64,000 bases of DNA, taken from VBAS01 sp963773465 (lineage in GTDB: Bacteria > Bacteroidota > Bacteroidia > Chitinophagales > Chitinophagaceae). Under the pieces are notes generated by a model. That model did not search any database. It saw only the letters and a list, made by a program, of their open reading frames with translations, and was not told the origin of the DNA. The stretch covers positions 744,001 through 808,000 of the forward strand of contig CAVZBF010000004.1 of assembly GCA_963773465.1 (NCBI GenBank), given 5' to 3'. The first letter of the stretch is position 1. Every line of letters begins with the position of its first letter. This document shows positions 28,405 to 37,699 of this stretch, piece by piece. The position numbers and the translations under genes were made by a program.

Positions 28405-28974
28405 TTATTTCCCTTTCTTTAAATTTCTTTTTATCCATTCGACTGCTTTCCTGACATAATATTCGTCATCATTTTCCAACATCTTTACTCTCTTCATTAT
28501 TTCAGGTTGCAGTGATTTGTCTTTTGTAAATACTTCAATGATCACCAATGACAGTCTTCGTTCCCAAAGATTGTTTGATTTTATCAATTTGGCAGATAGG
28601 CCAAAAATTTCTTTCTGAATTTTTTTTGCGACTGGTTTAAGACTTTGCATACCTATACAATCACATACTGCCCAATCTGAAACATCCTTTGTAAAACCCG
28701 TAACCAGCTTTAATGAAAGCAAAGGATCTTTTTTACAAATTACATTGAGCAATTTTCCTGCAAGTAATTTTTCTTCAAAGGCCCCGGAGTTCCATAACTC
28801 TTTTACCAGCTCAAAACCACCTTCTTTATATTTCTTTGCCATCATATTTAATACCGGTGTCCTGAGCCCGTAAACTCTTTCCGCATTCGGAACAAATTTT
28901 AATGCGGCTGCTTTCGCTTCAGGAGTTGAATGCTCTTTTAATTCTTTTTGAACTTGTTTTAATAAACCTGGCAT
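28405..28974 (-). CDS. DNA alkylation repair protein, AlkD-like
   Basis: A 189-residue all-helical protein of the AlkC/AlkD HEAT-like repeat family, DNA glycosylases that remove bulky N3- and N7-alkylated purines. Characteristic pieces are YGLRTPVLNMMAKKY, ELWNSGAFEEKLLAGKLL, SDWAVCDCIGMQSL (with the DNA-contacting Trp and Asp) and NLWERRLSLVIIEVFTKD. It is somewhat shorter than the usual 220 residues. Its ATG overlaps the radical SAM stop by one base (TGATG), so translation is probably coupled. Confidence 0.85.
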   Translation of the reverse strand: MPGLLKQVQKELKEHSTPEAKAAALKFVPNAERVYGLRTPVLNMMAKKYKEGGFELVKELWNSGAFEEKLLAGKLLNVICKKDPLLSLKLVTGFTKDVSDWAVCDCIGMQSLKPVAKKIQKEIFGLSAKLIKSNNLWERRLSLVIIEVFTKDKSLQPEIMKRVKMLENDDEYYVRKAVEWIKRNLKKGK

Positions 28975-29861
28975 CAGCGTATACTGTTTTTAATTTTATA
29001 CTTTTCGCAAAGTGCATCGGCTCTTTTTTTCAATTGTTGCTGGTATTGCCATGATGAATAATAGACCGATCCATACATCGCCTCATATTTTTCAATCAAA
29101 TGCGGGTAATGATTTCTGAGGAATCTAAAAACAAGTTGCTTACTGTCTCTTTCATCATTTCCAAAAAGCGTTAAGCCGGCAATCAATATATAATTTGCGC
29201 CATATTGTTTTGCTGCCGCAACAATTCTTTCAAGCTCTTCATCGGTATCAGTAAGAAAAGGTAATAAAGGCATTGCATTTACACCACATAGAAAATTTTT
29301 CTCGCTGCATTCTTTTAAAGTCTCTAATCTTTTTTGCGGAGCAGGCGCACCGGGCTCGAGCTGTTTTGCCAGTGTTTCATCAAGTGTAGAAAAAGAAAAT
29401 GAAATGATGACTCCGCGACCGGGATTTTGTTTCAGATCTTCAGGAAGGATTGCCAATTCATCTATTTGCTTCAGCAGATCAAAATCTCTTTTTACCAAAT
29501 CAGACTTTGTAGAAATAAAAACCGGGAACCGGTGTTTGAGAATTATTTTTAACAGCTCCCTTGTTAAACCAATTTCTTCTTCTATCTGCATATAGGCATC
29601 GGTAGCAGAGCCAACAGCAATAAACCCATATTCATTTTTCTTTGCACGATTGGCAAGTTGTTTGTCAAGAATAGCAACCGCATCTTTTTTAATTACGATC
29701 TTCTCGGCAAGATTTTCTCCGTATTTGCTGCCATGCACATAGCAATAAGTGCAATTGAATCCGCAACCTTCGTAAGGATTGATGGAATAATCATCAAGAA
29801 ACCAACTATCTCTTTTCTTGTGTTTATTAAGAATTGATTTTACTTCTTTATACGCTATCAT
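28974..29861 (-). CDS. Radical SAM protein, SPL/Rv2578c-like
   Basis: A 295-residue radical SAM enzyme. The cluster motif CGFNCTYC gives C33, C37 and C40 in the canonical CxxxCxxC spacing. INPYEGCGFNCTYCYVHG, VGSATDAYMQIEEE and FPVFISTKSDLVKRD resemble the spore photoproduct lyase-related group whose substrates are mostly unknown. It carries no SPASM or second cluster motif. It lies between DUF3109 (ATGA overlap at 29858-29861) and AlkD (1-bp overlap). The link with a DNA-repair glycosylase suggests, but does not show, a role in nucleic-acid repair. Confidence 0.87.
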   Translation of the reverse strand: MIAYKEVKSILNKHKKRDSWFLDDYSINPYEGCGFNCTYCYVHGSKYGENLAEKIVIKKDAVAILDKQLANRAKKNEYGFIAVGSATDAYMQIEEEIGLTRELLKIILKHRFPVFISTKSDLVKRDFDLLKQIDELAILPEDLKQNPGRGVIISFSFSTLDETLAKQLEPGAPAPQKRLETLKECSEKNFLCGVNAMPLLPFLTDTDEELERIVAAAKQYGANYILIAGLTLFGNDERDSKQLVFRFLRNHYPHLIEKYEAMYGSVYYSSWQYQQQLKKRADALCEKYKIKNSIR

Positions 29862-30454
29862 TTCACCGTTTCGGAAAATTGTTTCTTTGCAATTTTTTCC
29901 AATGCGTCATAAAATTCCTGGCCGTATTTTCTTATCAATGGCTCTTTTAAAAATTCATAGGTAGGAACTTTTGATTTTTTTCCCAATGCACAGCCCGGGC
30001 TGCAAAGTTTTTCTCTTGGTTCATAATTTATCCTTTCATAATCACCATACTTTCCTTTTTTTACAGTAATGGGATAAAGGTGGCAACTGACCGGTTTTTT
30101 CCAGGGAATCACGCCATCATAATATGCCTGTTCAAATGCGCACTTTATCATTCCATTCTTTTCTCTTGTAGCATACACACATATTTCATTATCGCTTTCA
30201 AGTGTCGGCGTCACCCAGCCAAATTCACGATTATAAACATATTTTCCTTTCTGTTCAATTTCATTTATGGAAGCTGCTGTAAGATAGGGTTTGATCTTCT
30301 CGTACATTTCAACAACAATTTCAAGTTCAGAATCATCAAGCGGCGCCCCGGCATCGCCATCTTCACAACAGCCGCCTTTGCATTTGGCAAGATCACAAAC
30401 GAACTGAGTTTCTACCACGTCATCACTGATCTGCTTGTTATCAATTATTATCAT
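29858..30454 (-). CDS. DUF3109 Cys-rich protein
   Basis: A 198-residue protein starting MIIIDNKQISDD at 30454; an earlier in-frame start at 30490 gives an unlikely leader. Cysteines C20, C25, C29 and C30 in FVCDLAKCKGGCCEDGD, then ICVYA, MIKCAFE, SCHLYPI and KLCSPGC form the metal-binding pattern of DUF3109, related to YkgJ-type zinc or iron-cluster proteins. Function unknown. It is the first gene of the three-gene operon with radical SAM and AlkD. Confidence 0.85.
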   Translation of the reverse strand: MIIIDNKQISDDVVETQFVCDLAKCKGGCCEDGDAGAPLDDSELEIVVEMYEKIKPYLTAASINEIEQKGKYVYNREFGWVTPTLESDNEICVYATREKNGMIKCAFEQAYYDGVIPWKKPVSCHLYPITVKKGKYGDYERINYEPREKLCSPGCALGKKSKVPTYEFLKEPLIRKYGQEFYDALEKIAKKQFSETVK

Positions 30455-30496
30455 ATTTCTTTTTGCTCCGAAGGAGTGTCTTTGGCACAAATCTAC

Positions 30497-32278
30497 TTAA
30501 GAATTCTGTTCTGCTCTTCTTGAAAATATTCCACGCAACTTCAGCATATGATGAGAAGTAAGGAAATGAATGACCTTGTGTTCAAGCCAATGATGCAGCG
30601 GCACAAGCAGGGCCGCGAGACCGATCATAAACGCAAGGTCGTATAATGGTTCGCCATGCGTCACTCCATAAATATTCTTTTTGAAAACAAGAAAGATAAA
30701 TTCAAAAAAGATAAGGAAAGAAAAGAAACCAATTGCTTTAATAGTGGTTGCCGAAACTTTAAACCACCCCATCATCACCAATGCAATGAATAATACAACG
30801 ATGCCGATAATAATACCCATATATTGAATGCGATTTCTTTTTGCTTTTGCTTCTTCTTTTTCCAATGCTGCCCTCACCGCTCTTTGCTGTTCATCAGCGG
30901 CTTCGATCTGCGTCAATTCATTTTCCTTTTTCAATTTGTCGATGCTGTCTTTATATTGATAGTATAAACCATTGTATTGGTTTGCCAGCTTAAAGTCTCC
31001 CTTTTTCTCATATAAAGTGTCGAGTTGCTTTGTTGCCATCTGAATATTCTCTAATTGCCCATATCGTTCCCCTATTTCTTTTACTTTCATATAGTACTCA
31101 ATTGCCTTATCATGATTTCCGGTTTTTTTGTAATACCCTGCCAACTGCAGATAAAAAGTTATGCGGTTCGCCTCACTTGTCTTTTGCTCGAAGAACGGCG
31201 TAGCCCTTGTGAAGTAAAAACCGGCAGAATCAAATTGATTTAGTTTGGTATAAATTACTGCATAAGCCTGGTCCATCTGTCCGCTCATTCCAAAGCCATA
31301 AAGAAATTTCTTCAGGCTCTGACCAGGTGCGGAATTGATATATTGTAAAGCCTGCTGAGGTTGATCGACTCTTAAATACTGGTTCAATAAGCTTACATAC
31401 CCGGGAATTTTTAACGTAGAAAATTTCAACGAATCAGCCATTGCAATTGATCTTTCAAAATAGCTGATAGCAATATCATTGTTCTTTTTATTAGCAAATA
31501 AATTCCCTAAAGAATTAAGATCGGCTGCCCGCTGGTAGCCCACATTTCCTATTTTCACATGATCCAGTTCTTTGTGTGCTTTCATAAAATAATCGATCGC
31601 CTTATCATAATCTTCTATCCTTGCATAAAAATTAGAGAGATGCAAATAACAATTTCTTCTCAGCGCAGCAATTTTAGTCTCTTCGGCAATTTGTAACCCG
31701 TTAAGAAAATGCCGAAGCGATAATGTTTTTTCATTTTTTGCCTGGTAAACAAGACCATAAGAATTATGAGCTTCGGATTTCAGGCTGTCGTTCTTAAGCG
31801 TTGAGATCAATGAAAAAGCCTGGTTGATATAACTGAGTGCTTTGTCTTTGTCAGGAATGGCAAGATGAATAGCGCATAATTTAAGTTGAGCCGCTCCTGT
31901 TTCTTCTTCCATTTTATTTTGCTTTGCAATCTCTAAGGCCTTATTAAAGTATTCAATGGAACGGTTGGTGTACTCTTTTTGACCAACAAAATAACCGCAA
32001 CGTGTTCCATTGCTCATATATGCTTGCACCATGAGTTTCCGGTCCCTTGTCTCCTCTGCAAAAGTTATTAATTGCTTACCATACGCATCGGCCTGTGCAG
32101 GATCTACACTCATTGCAGTCCTTGCAAGAAGGTCTAACCAATAAACTTTTTCTTCGGGTGTCTTTGCTTTTGCAAAAGAAGACTTCATGGAGTCAAGTGC
32201 GGCTGCCTGTTGCCCAAAAGATCTGACAAATGAAAAAATAATAAGAAAGAGCAAAAGAGTTGCTTTCTGAATTCTCAT
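30497..32278 (-). CDS. Tetratricopeptide-repeat protein with C-terminal membrane region
   Basis: A 593-residue protein. A signal peptide (1-22) is followed by about nine TPR units (residues 40-440), for example YDKAIDYFMKAHKEL and HDKAIEYYMKVKEIG. A coiled coil (about 445-485, KKENELTQIEAADEQQRAVR) leads to a transmembrane helix (about 490-510) and two more hydrophobic helices. This resembles the sensor half of Bacteroidota TPR histidine kinases, but no kinase or DNA-binding domain follows. Possible roles are membrane scaffolding or signal sensing. Frame intact. Confidence 0.8.
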   Translation of the reverse strand: MRIQKATLLLFLIIFSFVRSFGQQAAALDSMKSSFAKAKTPEEKVYWLDLLARTAMSVDPAQADAYGKQLITFAEETRDRKLMVQAYMSNGTRCGYFVGQKEYTNRSIEYFNKALEIAKQNKMEEETGAAQLKLCAIHLAIPDKDKALSYINQAFSLISTLKNDSLKSEAHNSYGLVYQAKNEKTLSLRHFLNGLQIAEETKIAALRRNCYLHLSNFYARIEDYDKAIDYFMKAHKELDHVKIGNVGYQRAADLNSLGNLFANKKNNDIAISYFERSIAMADSLKFSTLKIPGYVSLLNQYLRVDQPQQALQYINSAPGQSLKKFLYGFGMSGQMDQAYAVIYTKLNQFDSAGFYFTRATPFFEQKTSEANRITFYLQLAGYYKKTGNHDKAIEYYMKVKEIGERYGQLENIQMATKQLDTLYEKKGDFKLANQYNGLYYQYKDSIDKLKKENELTQIEAADEQQRAVRAALEKEEAKAKRNRIQYMGIIIGIVVLFIALVMMGWFKVSATTIKAIGFFSFLIFFEFIFLVFKKNIYGVTHGEPLYDLAFMIGLAALLVPLHHWLEHKVIHFLTSHHMLKLRGIFSRRAEQNS

Positions 32279-32343
32279 AATAAATCAGTTTGGTTTCGCA
32301 AAAAAATGTTCAGAATGATTTCAATACAAGATAACGGAAATAT

Positions 32344-32943
32344 TTACTTCCATTTTAATGTATTGATAAGATATTCCAGGTCCTTCTTTAAGAAATCATT
32401 TACAATAGAAATTGAATCTTCATTTGGGGCAGCATCGAAGTATAATGAGCCCCGTAAAAAATGCTTTACAGAATCCGTGAGGAAAAATTGGTTGGCTGTT
32501 GCCGTGTTGCCTTCGAGAGTAAAATAAATTCCATCGATATTATTCGGAGTACGAAAAGGAACGGGCTCAATAGCAGATGCCTTTTGCGAATGTTGCCTGT
32601 AACTCATTTTAAATGCATCATCGACAAGTGAATCCAATCTATGTTTACCAATTTCTTTATAGCTTACAAAAACCCTTCCATGGAATTGGGGAAAATCGAT
32701 ATTGATCCACCAGTCGTTTTCCGGTTTACCGTCAAAAAAAGTGGTGTCTCTTAGTACATTGGCATATACCGGGTATTCAAATGAATAAGGATAGCCGGGT
32801 TGATCGAACAACCGGTATTTTTTTTCAGGAAAATCGATTTTGAAATATCCTCTTTTCTTATCAACCGTATAGTTCGTGTTGCAGGATATAAGAAGTATAG
32901 CTGAAAGGAAAATTATGAAAGGAAAAAAGTTGCGAAATTTCAT
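32344..32943 (-). CDS. gldD: Gliding motility lipoprotein GldD
   Basis: A 199-residue lipoprotein. The signal peptide ends in the lipobox LLISC with acylated C21. Family pieces are KRGYFKIDFPEKKYRLFD, WWINIDFPQFHGRVFVSYK and GIYFTLEGNTATANQFFLTD. GldD is needed for gliding and T9SS function in Flavobacterium johnsoniae; its biochemical role is unknown. Its start overlaps the gldE stop by 4 bp (ATGA), so the two are cotranscribed, as elsewhere in the phylum. Frame intact. Confidence 0.93.
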   Translation of the reverse strand: MKFRNFFPFIIFLSAILLISCNTNYTVDKKRGYFKIDFPEKKYRLFDQPGYPYSFEYPVYANVLRDTTFFDGKPENDWWINIDFPQFHGRVFVSYKEIGKHRLDSLVDDAFKMSYRQHSQKASAIEPVPFRTPNNIDGIYFTLEGNTATANQFFLTDSVKHFLRGSLYFDAAPNEDSISIVNDFLKKDLEYLINTLKWK

Positions 32944-34307
32944 TCTTTGGAATTGTGATTAATAGAAACTTTTATTTCCATGATCCTGTTCTTATAGGCT
33001 TCCAGCACAGTAAATTCAAAATCGCCGCTGGTAACAATAGTATTCGTTGTGGGAAACTCGCCGGATAATTCAAGCACAAGTCCTGCCATTGATTCACTCT
33101 CGCCTCTCACCGAATCAAACGTATCCGGTAATATATTCATTGCTTTGCACGCATCATTTATGGTTGTCTTTCCTTCAAAAACAAATGTTTTTGCATCCAG
33201 TTTCCTGATATTTCCTTCTTCTTCATCAAACTCATCTTTTATTTCACCGATGATCTCTTCCAGGATATCTTCCATTGTTACAATGCCGCTGGTACCTCCA
33301 AATTCATCTACCACCACTGCAAAATGAACCCGCTTGGTTTGAAAATCTTTCAGCAAATCTTCGATCAGTTTTGTTTCAGGAACAAAAAATGGTTGACGCA
33401 TTAAAACATGCCAGTCAAAATCTGCAGGCTGCTGCAGGTGTGCCTGCAAATCTTTTGTATTTAAAACCCCAACTACTTCATCAAGACTTATTTTATAAAC
33501 AGGCAGGCGGGAATAATGGAGTTCCTCCACTCTTTTTAACAGATCAAAAAAAGAAATGTCATAATCAACACCGCTTACATCAAGCCGTGTATGCATGATT
33601 TGTTTAACAGAAATATCTCCGAACTTGACAATGCCTTTTAAAATATTCTTTTCTTCAATAGAAGTTTCTTCATCCGTTGTAATATCGATTGCCTGGTCAA
33701 GCTCCTGGAGACTTGTGGTACGGCTTTTCGTGGCGCCAAGTCTTTTGCCAATTACATCGGCAACTTTTACCATTCGCCTGCTTATTCTTACTAATAAAAG
33801 ATGAATGCCCTCGATAACATAAGAACAATCATAAGCCACACGAAGATTGTTTTGCGTAGCCCACACTTTTGGCAATATGCGGCAAAAAAATATCAGTATA
33901 AAAGCAATGATGAAAACCTTGATGAGCAGTTCTGCGATATAAGCAAATGAGTCGAGATTTACCAACGCTTTTTCAAGCTGCAATAATTCATTGATAAGAA
34001 AATTCGCAAGAACGATAATACAGATATTAAAAAAAGTACCGGCTATAAGTAATGACGTGTAGACTTCTTTAGGCTCGTCAAGAAGATCAACAATACGCCT
34101 GGCTGCAGAATGTTGCTTTGTCTTCAGCATATTGATATCCTTGCTGTGTAAAGAAAATAATGCGACTTCACCTGCCGCAATAAAAAACGAAAGTACCATC
34201 AATAAGAACAGCAGGGCGGCCATTACAATTGTTCCATCAGCCTTAACTGCAAGGAGAGTGAAAAGAAGATTATCAGAAAAAAATGTAATAACCGAATGAT
34301 AATCCAA
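32940..34307 (-). CDS. gldE: Gliding motility-associated protein GldE (CNNM/CBS/CorC-HlyC)
   Basis: A 455-residue membrane protein. The DUF21/CNNM transmembrane part (about 25-190; LLFLLMVLSFFIAAGEVALFSL) is followed by two CBS domains (RLDVSGVDYDISFFDLLKR; HFAVVVDEFGGTSGIVTMEDI) and a CorC_HlyC transporter-associated domain (about 365-445; KTTINDACKAMNILPD). GldE resembles magnesium-efflux CNNM proteins and supports GldD function; the transported ion is not shown. It follows ssb with 95 bp between, and that gap holds a perfect palindrome. Confidence 0.92.
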   Translation of the reverse strand: MDYHSVITFFSDNLLFTLLAVKADGTIVMAALLFLLMVLSFFIAAGEVALFSLHSKDINMLKTKQHSAARRIVDLLDEPKEVYTSLLIAGTFFNICIIVLANFLINELLQLEKALVNLDSFAYIAELLIKVFIIAFILIFFCRILPKVWATQNNLRVAYDCSYVIEGIHLLLVRISRRMVKVADVIGKRLGATKSRTTSLQELDQAIDITTDEETSIEEKNILKGIVKFGDISVKQIMHTRLDVSGVDYDISFFDLLKRVEELHYSRLPVYKISLDEVVGVLNTKDLQAHLQQPADFDWHVLMRQPFFVPETKLIEDLLKDFQTKRVHFAVVVDEFGGTSGIVTMEDILEEIIGEIKDEFDEEEGNIRKLDAKTFVFEGKTTINDACKAMNILPDTFDSVRGESESMAGLVLELSGEFPTTNTIVTSGDFEFTVLEAYKNRIMEIKVSINHNSKE

Positions 34308-34340
34308 AGCAAGAGTTTTTGGTGATTAATCATAGCCACA

Positions 34341-34362
34341 CAGGCAGGTAAATACCTGCCTG
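34341..34362. repeat. CAGGCAGGTA/TACCTGCCTG palindrome
   Basis: A perfect inverted repeat, CAGGCAGGTA-AA-TACCTGCCTG, between ssb and gldE. It could act as a partial terminator or mRNA stabiliser; CAGGCAGG palindromes of this kind also occur as dispersed repeats. Confidence 0.65.
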
Positions 34363-34401
34363 CGGATATTGCTGCAAAAGTAAAGTTTTCAGGTAGATTA
34401 A

Positions 34402-34833
34402 TTAATAGGGCAAATCCTGCGAAGTATCGCTCTCTGCAGGCGGAACTTCATGACTGCCCAGGTTTTCACTGTGGGTATCAGTATGCGTACCGCCGCCATC
34501 AGTTCTTTTATCAAGCATTATCAGGTTATCACCCACTACTTCGGTTGCAAATTTGCGATGCCCTTCTTTATCATCCCAATTGCGTGTACGCAACCGGCCT
34601 TCAATATAGACAAGGCTTCCCTTGTGAAGATATTTTTGCGCTAATTCTGCAAGACCACGCCACAAAACAACGGTGTGCCATTCAGTTTGCGATACCAGTT
34701 TGCCTCCGCGGTCTTTAAAAGTTTCAGTAGTTGCGAGTGGAAATTTTGCTACGGCGATATTGCCTTCCAGTACTTGAACATCGGGATCTTTACCAAGATT
34801 GCCAATAAGCATGACCCTGTTTACGCCTCTCAT
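34402..34833 (-). CDS. ssb: Single-stranded DNA-binding protein Ssb
   Basis: A 143-residue SSB. The OB fold covers residues 1-110, with VMLIGNLGKDPDVQ, FPLATTETFKDRGG, EWHTVVLWRGLAELAQKYL and GSLVYIEGRLRTRNWDDKEG. A linker leads to the acidic tip SDTSQDLPY, matching the SSB tail (DDDIPF-like) that recruits repair proteins. It lies between mutY and gldE-gldD, the usual Bacteroidota order. Frame intact. Confidence 0.95.
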   Translation of the reverse strand: MRGVNRVMLIGNLGKDPDVQVLEGNIAVAKFPLATTETFKDRGGKLVSQTEWHTVVLWRGLAELAQKYLHKGSLVYIEGRLRTRNWDDKEGHRKFATEVVGDNLIMLDKRTDGGGTHTDTHSENLGSHEVPPAESDTSQDLPY

Positions 34834-34930
34834 AGTGATAAGTTTTTTCGGTTAAAAATCTTCTGTAGAGTTCAATGCTCTTTAAAATTAATTTTTTTTA
34901 TCCGTAACTATGAAATTTTTTAATTGGCAA

Positions 34931-36002
34931 TCAGGAATGGCCTCTTTCGAAAAAAGCGGTAATAAACCGGGGAAAAGCATAGCGGGATAGTTGTTTTACT
35001 GAAACTGGTCTGAAGCCTTTGATGGTTATTTCTTTTTCAGCAACTATTTTTATAAATCTTCCCATAATCTTTTGATGGGATAATTGCTGGGAATAGACCG
35101 GGGAAATGGATACAATTTTATAAGAACCTCTTTTCAGAATTTTTTCTTTTTCAGCTCTTATTAATATCGCTTTTACAGAAATATTCTTGCCGGTTTCTAC
35201 TAATACAAATTCATGCAGATTATTCCAAATGTCGCTTCCGGTTCGTTTATGTATATAAATCTTCTTATTGCTTTCGATCACCAGGTAATTAAACCAGCGT
35301 GTTACTATTTTTATTTTTTTTTCTTTTACAGGGAGTTGATCTACGAGCTTATTTCTAAAAGCAAAACAATGATCTTTGAAATACACAAATATTACAAAGC
35401 GGATACGGTTTGCAAATGACGGCTCCAAAATCCATTAAGGCCTGGTTATAGATCCCGGGTTGCTTTTTATCAAGCAGGTCAAATGCTAATTGGGTAAAAA
35501 ACTTTTTTCCTTCGGTTGAATCGGTTGGCTTTTTAATTCCAAAAATTCTTGATAATACCCGGAACACATTTCCATCAACAACAGCATAAGGAAGATTATA
35601 AGCAAATGAAGCAATCGCTGATGCTGTGTAATGTCCCACTCCTTTTAATTCAAGAATGTCTTCAAACTTTTCAGGGAATTTTCCTTTTAATTTTTTAGAA
35701 ATGAACCTGGCAGTTACAATTAAATTTTTACAGCGTGAATAATAACCCAGCCCCTCCCATAATTTGTAGATCCTTTCTTCTTTTGCAGTGGCCAGCTTAT
35801 GTATGTCGGGAAAATTTGAAACAAATTTTTCATAATACTTCAGGCCCTGGTCAACTCTTGTTTGTTGAAGAATTATTTCACTTAACCATATTTTATAAGG
35901 ATCTTTTTCACCTTTCCAGGGCATTTTCCGGGTGTTCTGTCGCCGGTTCCATTGCATCAGCAAAGCAGGAAATTTTGATAAAAGTTCTTTATTAAATTTC
36001 AT
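34931..36002 (-). CDS. mutY: A/G-specific adenine glycosylase MutY (one frameshift)
   Basis: Removes adenine mispaired with 8-oxoguanine. The HhH-GPD domain shows WLSEIILQQTRVDQGLKYYE, LKGVGHYTASAIASF (helix-hairpin-helix) and VVDGNVFRVLSR with the catalytic Asp. The 4Fe-4S loop is CKPYPLCNICVF plus a fourth Cys. The frame breaks in that loop near 35400: one frame reads QRSLFCF, the other KDHCFAFRNKLVDQLPVKEK, which continues into the NUDIX-like C-terminal domain (IYIHKRTGSDIWNNLHEFVLVE). One base restores a protein of about 355 residues. Start MKFNKELLSKFPALL at 36002. It is divergent from hup. Confidence 0.92.
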
Positions 36003-36028
36003 GGGTTAAAAAAAAGTTGCCTATCCCT

Positions 36029-36059
36029 TTGACAATCACCATATTTTGTCCTACATTAG
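36029..36059 (+). promoter_or_regulatory. Candidate promoter of the HU/IHF gene
   Basis: TTG at 36029-36031, a 20-nt spacer, then TACATTAG, close to the Bacteroidota pattern TTG-N19/20-TAnnTTTG. It lies about 30 bp before the start codon at 36088, in the divergent mutY-hup region. Confidence 0.45.
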
Positions 36060-36087
36060 AGCAAATTAACTGCTAAAATTTTAATAA

Positions 36088-36408
36088 ATGAGAAAAGCTG
36101 ACCTCGTAAACAAGATATCTGAAAAAACAGGTATTCCCAAAGTGGATGTGCTTGTAACTCTTGAAACTATGTTCAAAGAGGTGAAGGATACTCTCGCCGC
36201 AGGAGAAAATATTTATGTCCGCGGCTTCGGCAGTTTTATAACGAAAAAAAGAGCGGCTAAAATTGGAAGGAACATCAAGAAAAACATTGCAGTTCACATT
36301 CCTGAACATTATATCCCGGCATTTAAACCAGCAAAAGAATTTGTTGCAGAAGTAAAAAAACTTGTAACTGTAAAAGCAGATGAAGGTCCCGGAGAAGATG
36401 CAGAATAA
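36088..36408 (+). CDS. HU/IHF-family DNA-binding protein
   Basis: A 106-residue nucleoid protein. It has MRKADLVNKISEKTGIPKVDV at the start, then ETMFKEVKDTLAAGENIYVRGFGSF and the DNA-binding arm with IGRNIKKNIAVHIPEHYIPAF, followed by KPAKEF and an acidic tail. The HIPEHYIPAFKPAKEF segment is the conserved bend-inducing region, and the form is closer to IHF than to HU. It bends DNA to support packaging and regulation. It precedes the TPR gene and RNase G, the same order I know from other Bacteroidota. Confidence 0.93.
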   Translation: MRKADLVNKISEKTGIPKVDVLVTLETMFKEVKDTLAAGENIYVRGFGSFITKKRAAKIGRNIKKNIAVHIPEHYIPAFKPAKEFVAEVKKLVTVKADEGPGEDAE

Positions 36409-36485
36409 CTAATAGCAACTTAAATTCTTTTTAGTCAACTACAATCTCGCCCTGTTAAGTTACCTTGCAGCCCTAAATTTTTCAG

Positions 36486-37332
36486 GTGAATAAAGCGCAG
36501 TGGATCACTATTGGCATAGGTGTATTATTGGTTGCAGGTCTATTCCGTTATGGCAGAACAAGTCCATATAAAACCGATACTAACAGATCTGTTCAACAAA
36601 CAACTGCTAAAAGTGAATTAACTACTGATTCAATTTTATTTCATGCTAAAGAAATATTGAGACCAGAACAGATAACATGGATTGAATAATCTTGAACATT
36701 CTGTGATCAGGGGTGATGTTAAAAGTCAAAAGCTAGATGTATTTCACCAGTTAGCGCATTTCTGGAAAGATTCGGCAAGAATTTTTGAACCATATGCGTG
36801 GTATGAAGCTGAAGCAGCCAGATTGGAAAATTCGGAAAAATCACTCACCTTTGCTGCCCATTTGATTTTAGAGAATCTAAGGAATGAAACCAATGATCAA
36901 CTAAAGAAATGGAAAGCCTTGCAGGCAAAAGACTTGTTTGAAAGATCTTTGAGAATAAATGATAAAAACGATTCAACAACTGTTGGATTAGGTGCTGCTT
37001 ATATTTTCGGAAACATTGCTGATAATCCGATGGAAGGGATATTAAAAGTGAGGCAAGTGGTTGAAAAAGATAGCACTAATATTTTTGCCCAGATGATTTT
37101 GGGCCATGGATCGTTTATTTCAGGACAATATGACAAAGCTATTGACCGTTTTGGAAAAGTTGTGGCTATCCAACCGGCAAATCTTGAAGCAGTGTTAATG
37201 CTGGCCGAGGTCTATGAAAGAAAAGCAGATAAAACAAATGCCATTCAATGGTATTCCAATGCGCTGCAACTTACAAACAACCCGGACTTGAAAACTGCAT
37301 TGGAAAAGCGCATAGGTGAATTAAAGAAATAA
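36486..37332 (+). CDS. TPR-repeat protein with N-terminal membrane anchor (one frameshift)
   Basis: About 280 residues. A GTG start at 36486 (MNKAQWITIGIGVLLVAGLF) gives a signal anchor. The C-terminal half has TPR units DKAIDRFGKVVAIQPANLEA and TNAIQWYSNALQLTNNPDL. The frame breaks near 36683 (ITWIE to NNLEHSVIRGDVK) and is fixed by one base. The product is probably a periplasmic scaffold. It lies between HU/IHF and the 31-aa ribosome-associated-type gene, an order common in Bacteroidota, so I take it as a real conserved gene. Confidence 0.82.
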
Positions 37333-37369
37333 CCTTATTAATAAATTAATTTAAAAAAAATTCTGAAGT

Positions 37370-37465
37370 ATGCCTTCTGGTAAAAAAAGGAAACGCCATA
37401 AAATGGCGACGCATAAGCGTAAAAAAAGACTGAGGAAGAATCGTCACAAAAAGAAGAATAAGTAG
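37370..37465 (+). CDS. 31-aa basic protein, AURKAIP1/COX24-like
   Basis: A short ORF encoding 31 residues starting MPSGKKRKRHKMATHKRKKR and ending LRKNRHKKKNK. More than half the residues are Lys or Arg. The core KKRKRHKMATHKRKKR resembles the AURKAIP1/COX24 (mitochondrial mS38) family, which in Bacteroidota occurs as tiny proteins thought to be ribosome-associated. It follows the TPR gene by 37 bp and precedes RNase G. No Shine-Dalgarno. A role at the small subunit is inference from the mitochondrial homologue. Confidence 0.8.
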   Translation: MPSGKKRKRHKMATHKRKKRLRKNRHKKKNK

Positions 37466-37476
37466 TTTAAAGGGTT

Positions 37477-37550
37477 CCAAATGTTCAATAAGTTTCATAA
37501 GTTGTTCCCAACTTCTGAAACCTTTGGAACTTCTTAAACATCTTAAACTT
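37477..37550. repeat. GTTCCAAA/TTTGGAAC hairpin repeat
   Basis: GTTCCAAA near 37480 faces TTTGGAAC near 37527. Inner arms TTTCATAAGTTG and CAACTTCTGAAA also pair. It is followed by AACTTCTTAAACATCTTAAA. It lies between the 31-aa gene and RNase G and may be a dispersed repeat or act as a terminator of the short gene's transcript. Confidence 0.55.
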
Positions 37551-37699
37551 TTCAGTCGACTGGTTGCTGCCGTTATGGATCAATTTACCCCATCAATTTG
37601 CTCCAAAATCATATATCCAACCATTAAACGGATCTGATACGGTTTACACACAACCAGTAATTAATTACCGGCAAATGGCAGAGTTAAGGCCATAAAGCT

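Noticed and set aside
30497..32278. Two-component histidine kinase
   Set aside because: TPRs, coiled coil and membrane helices resemble the sensor half, but no H-box, ATPase or response domain follows.
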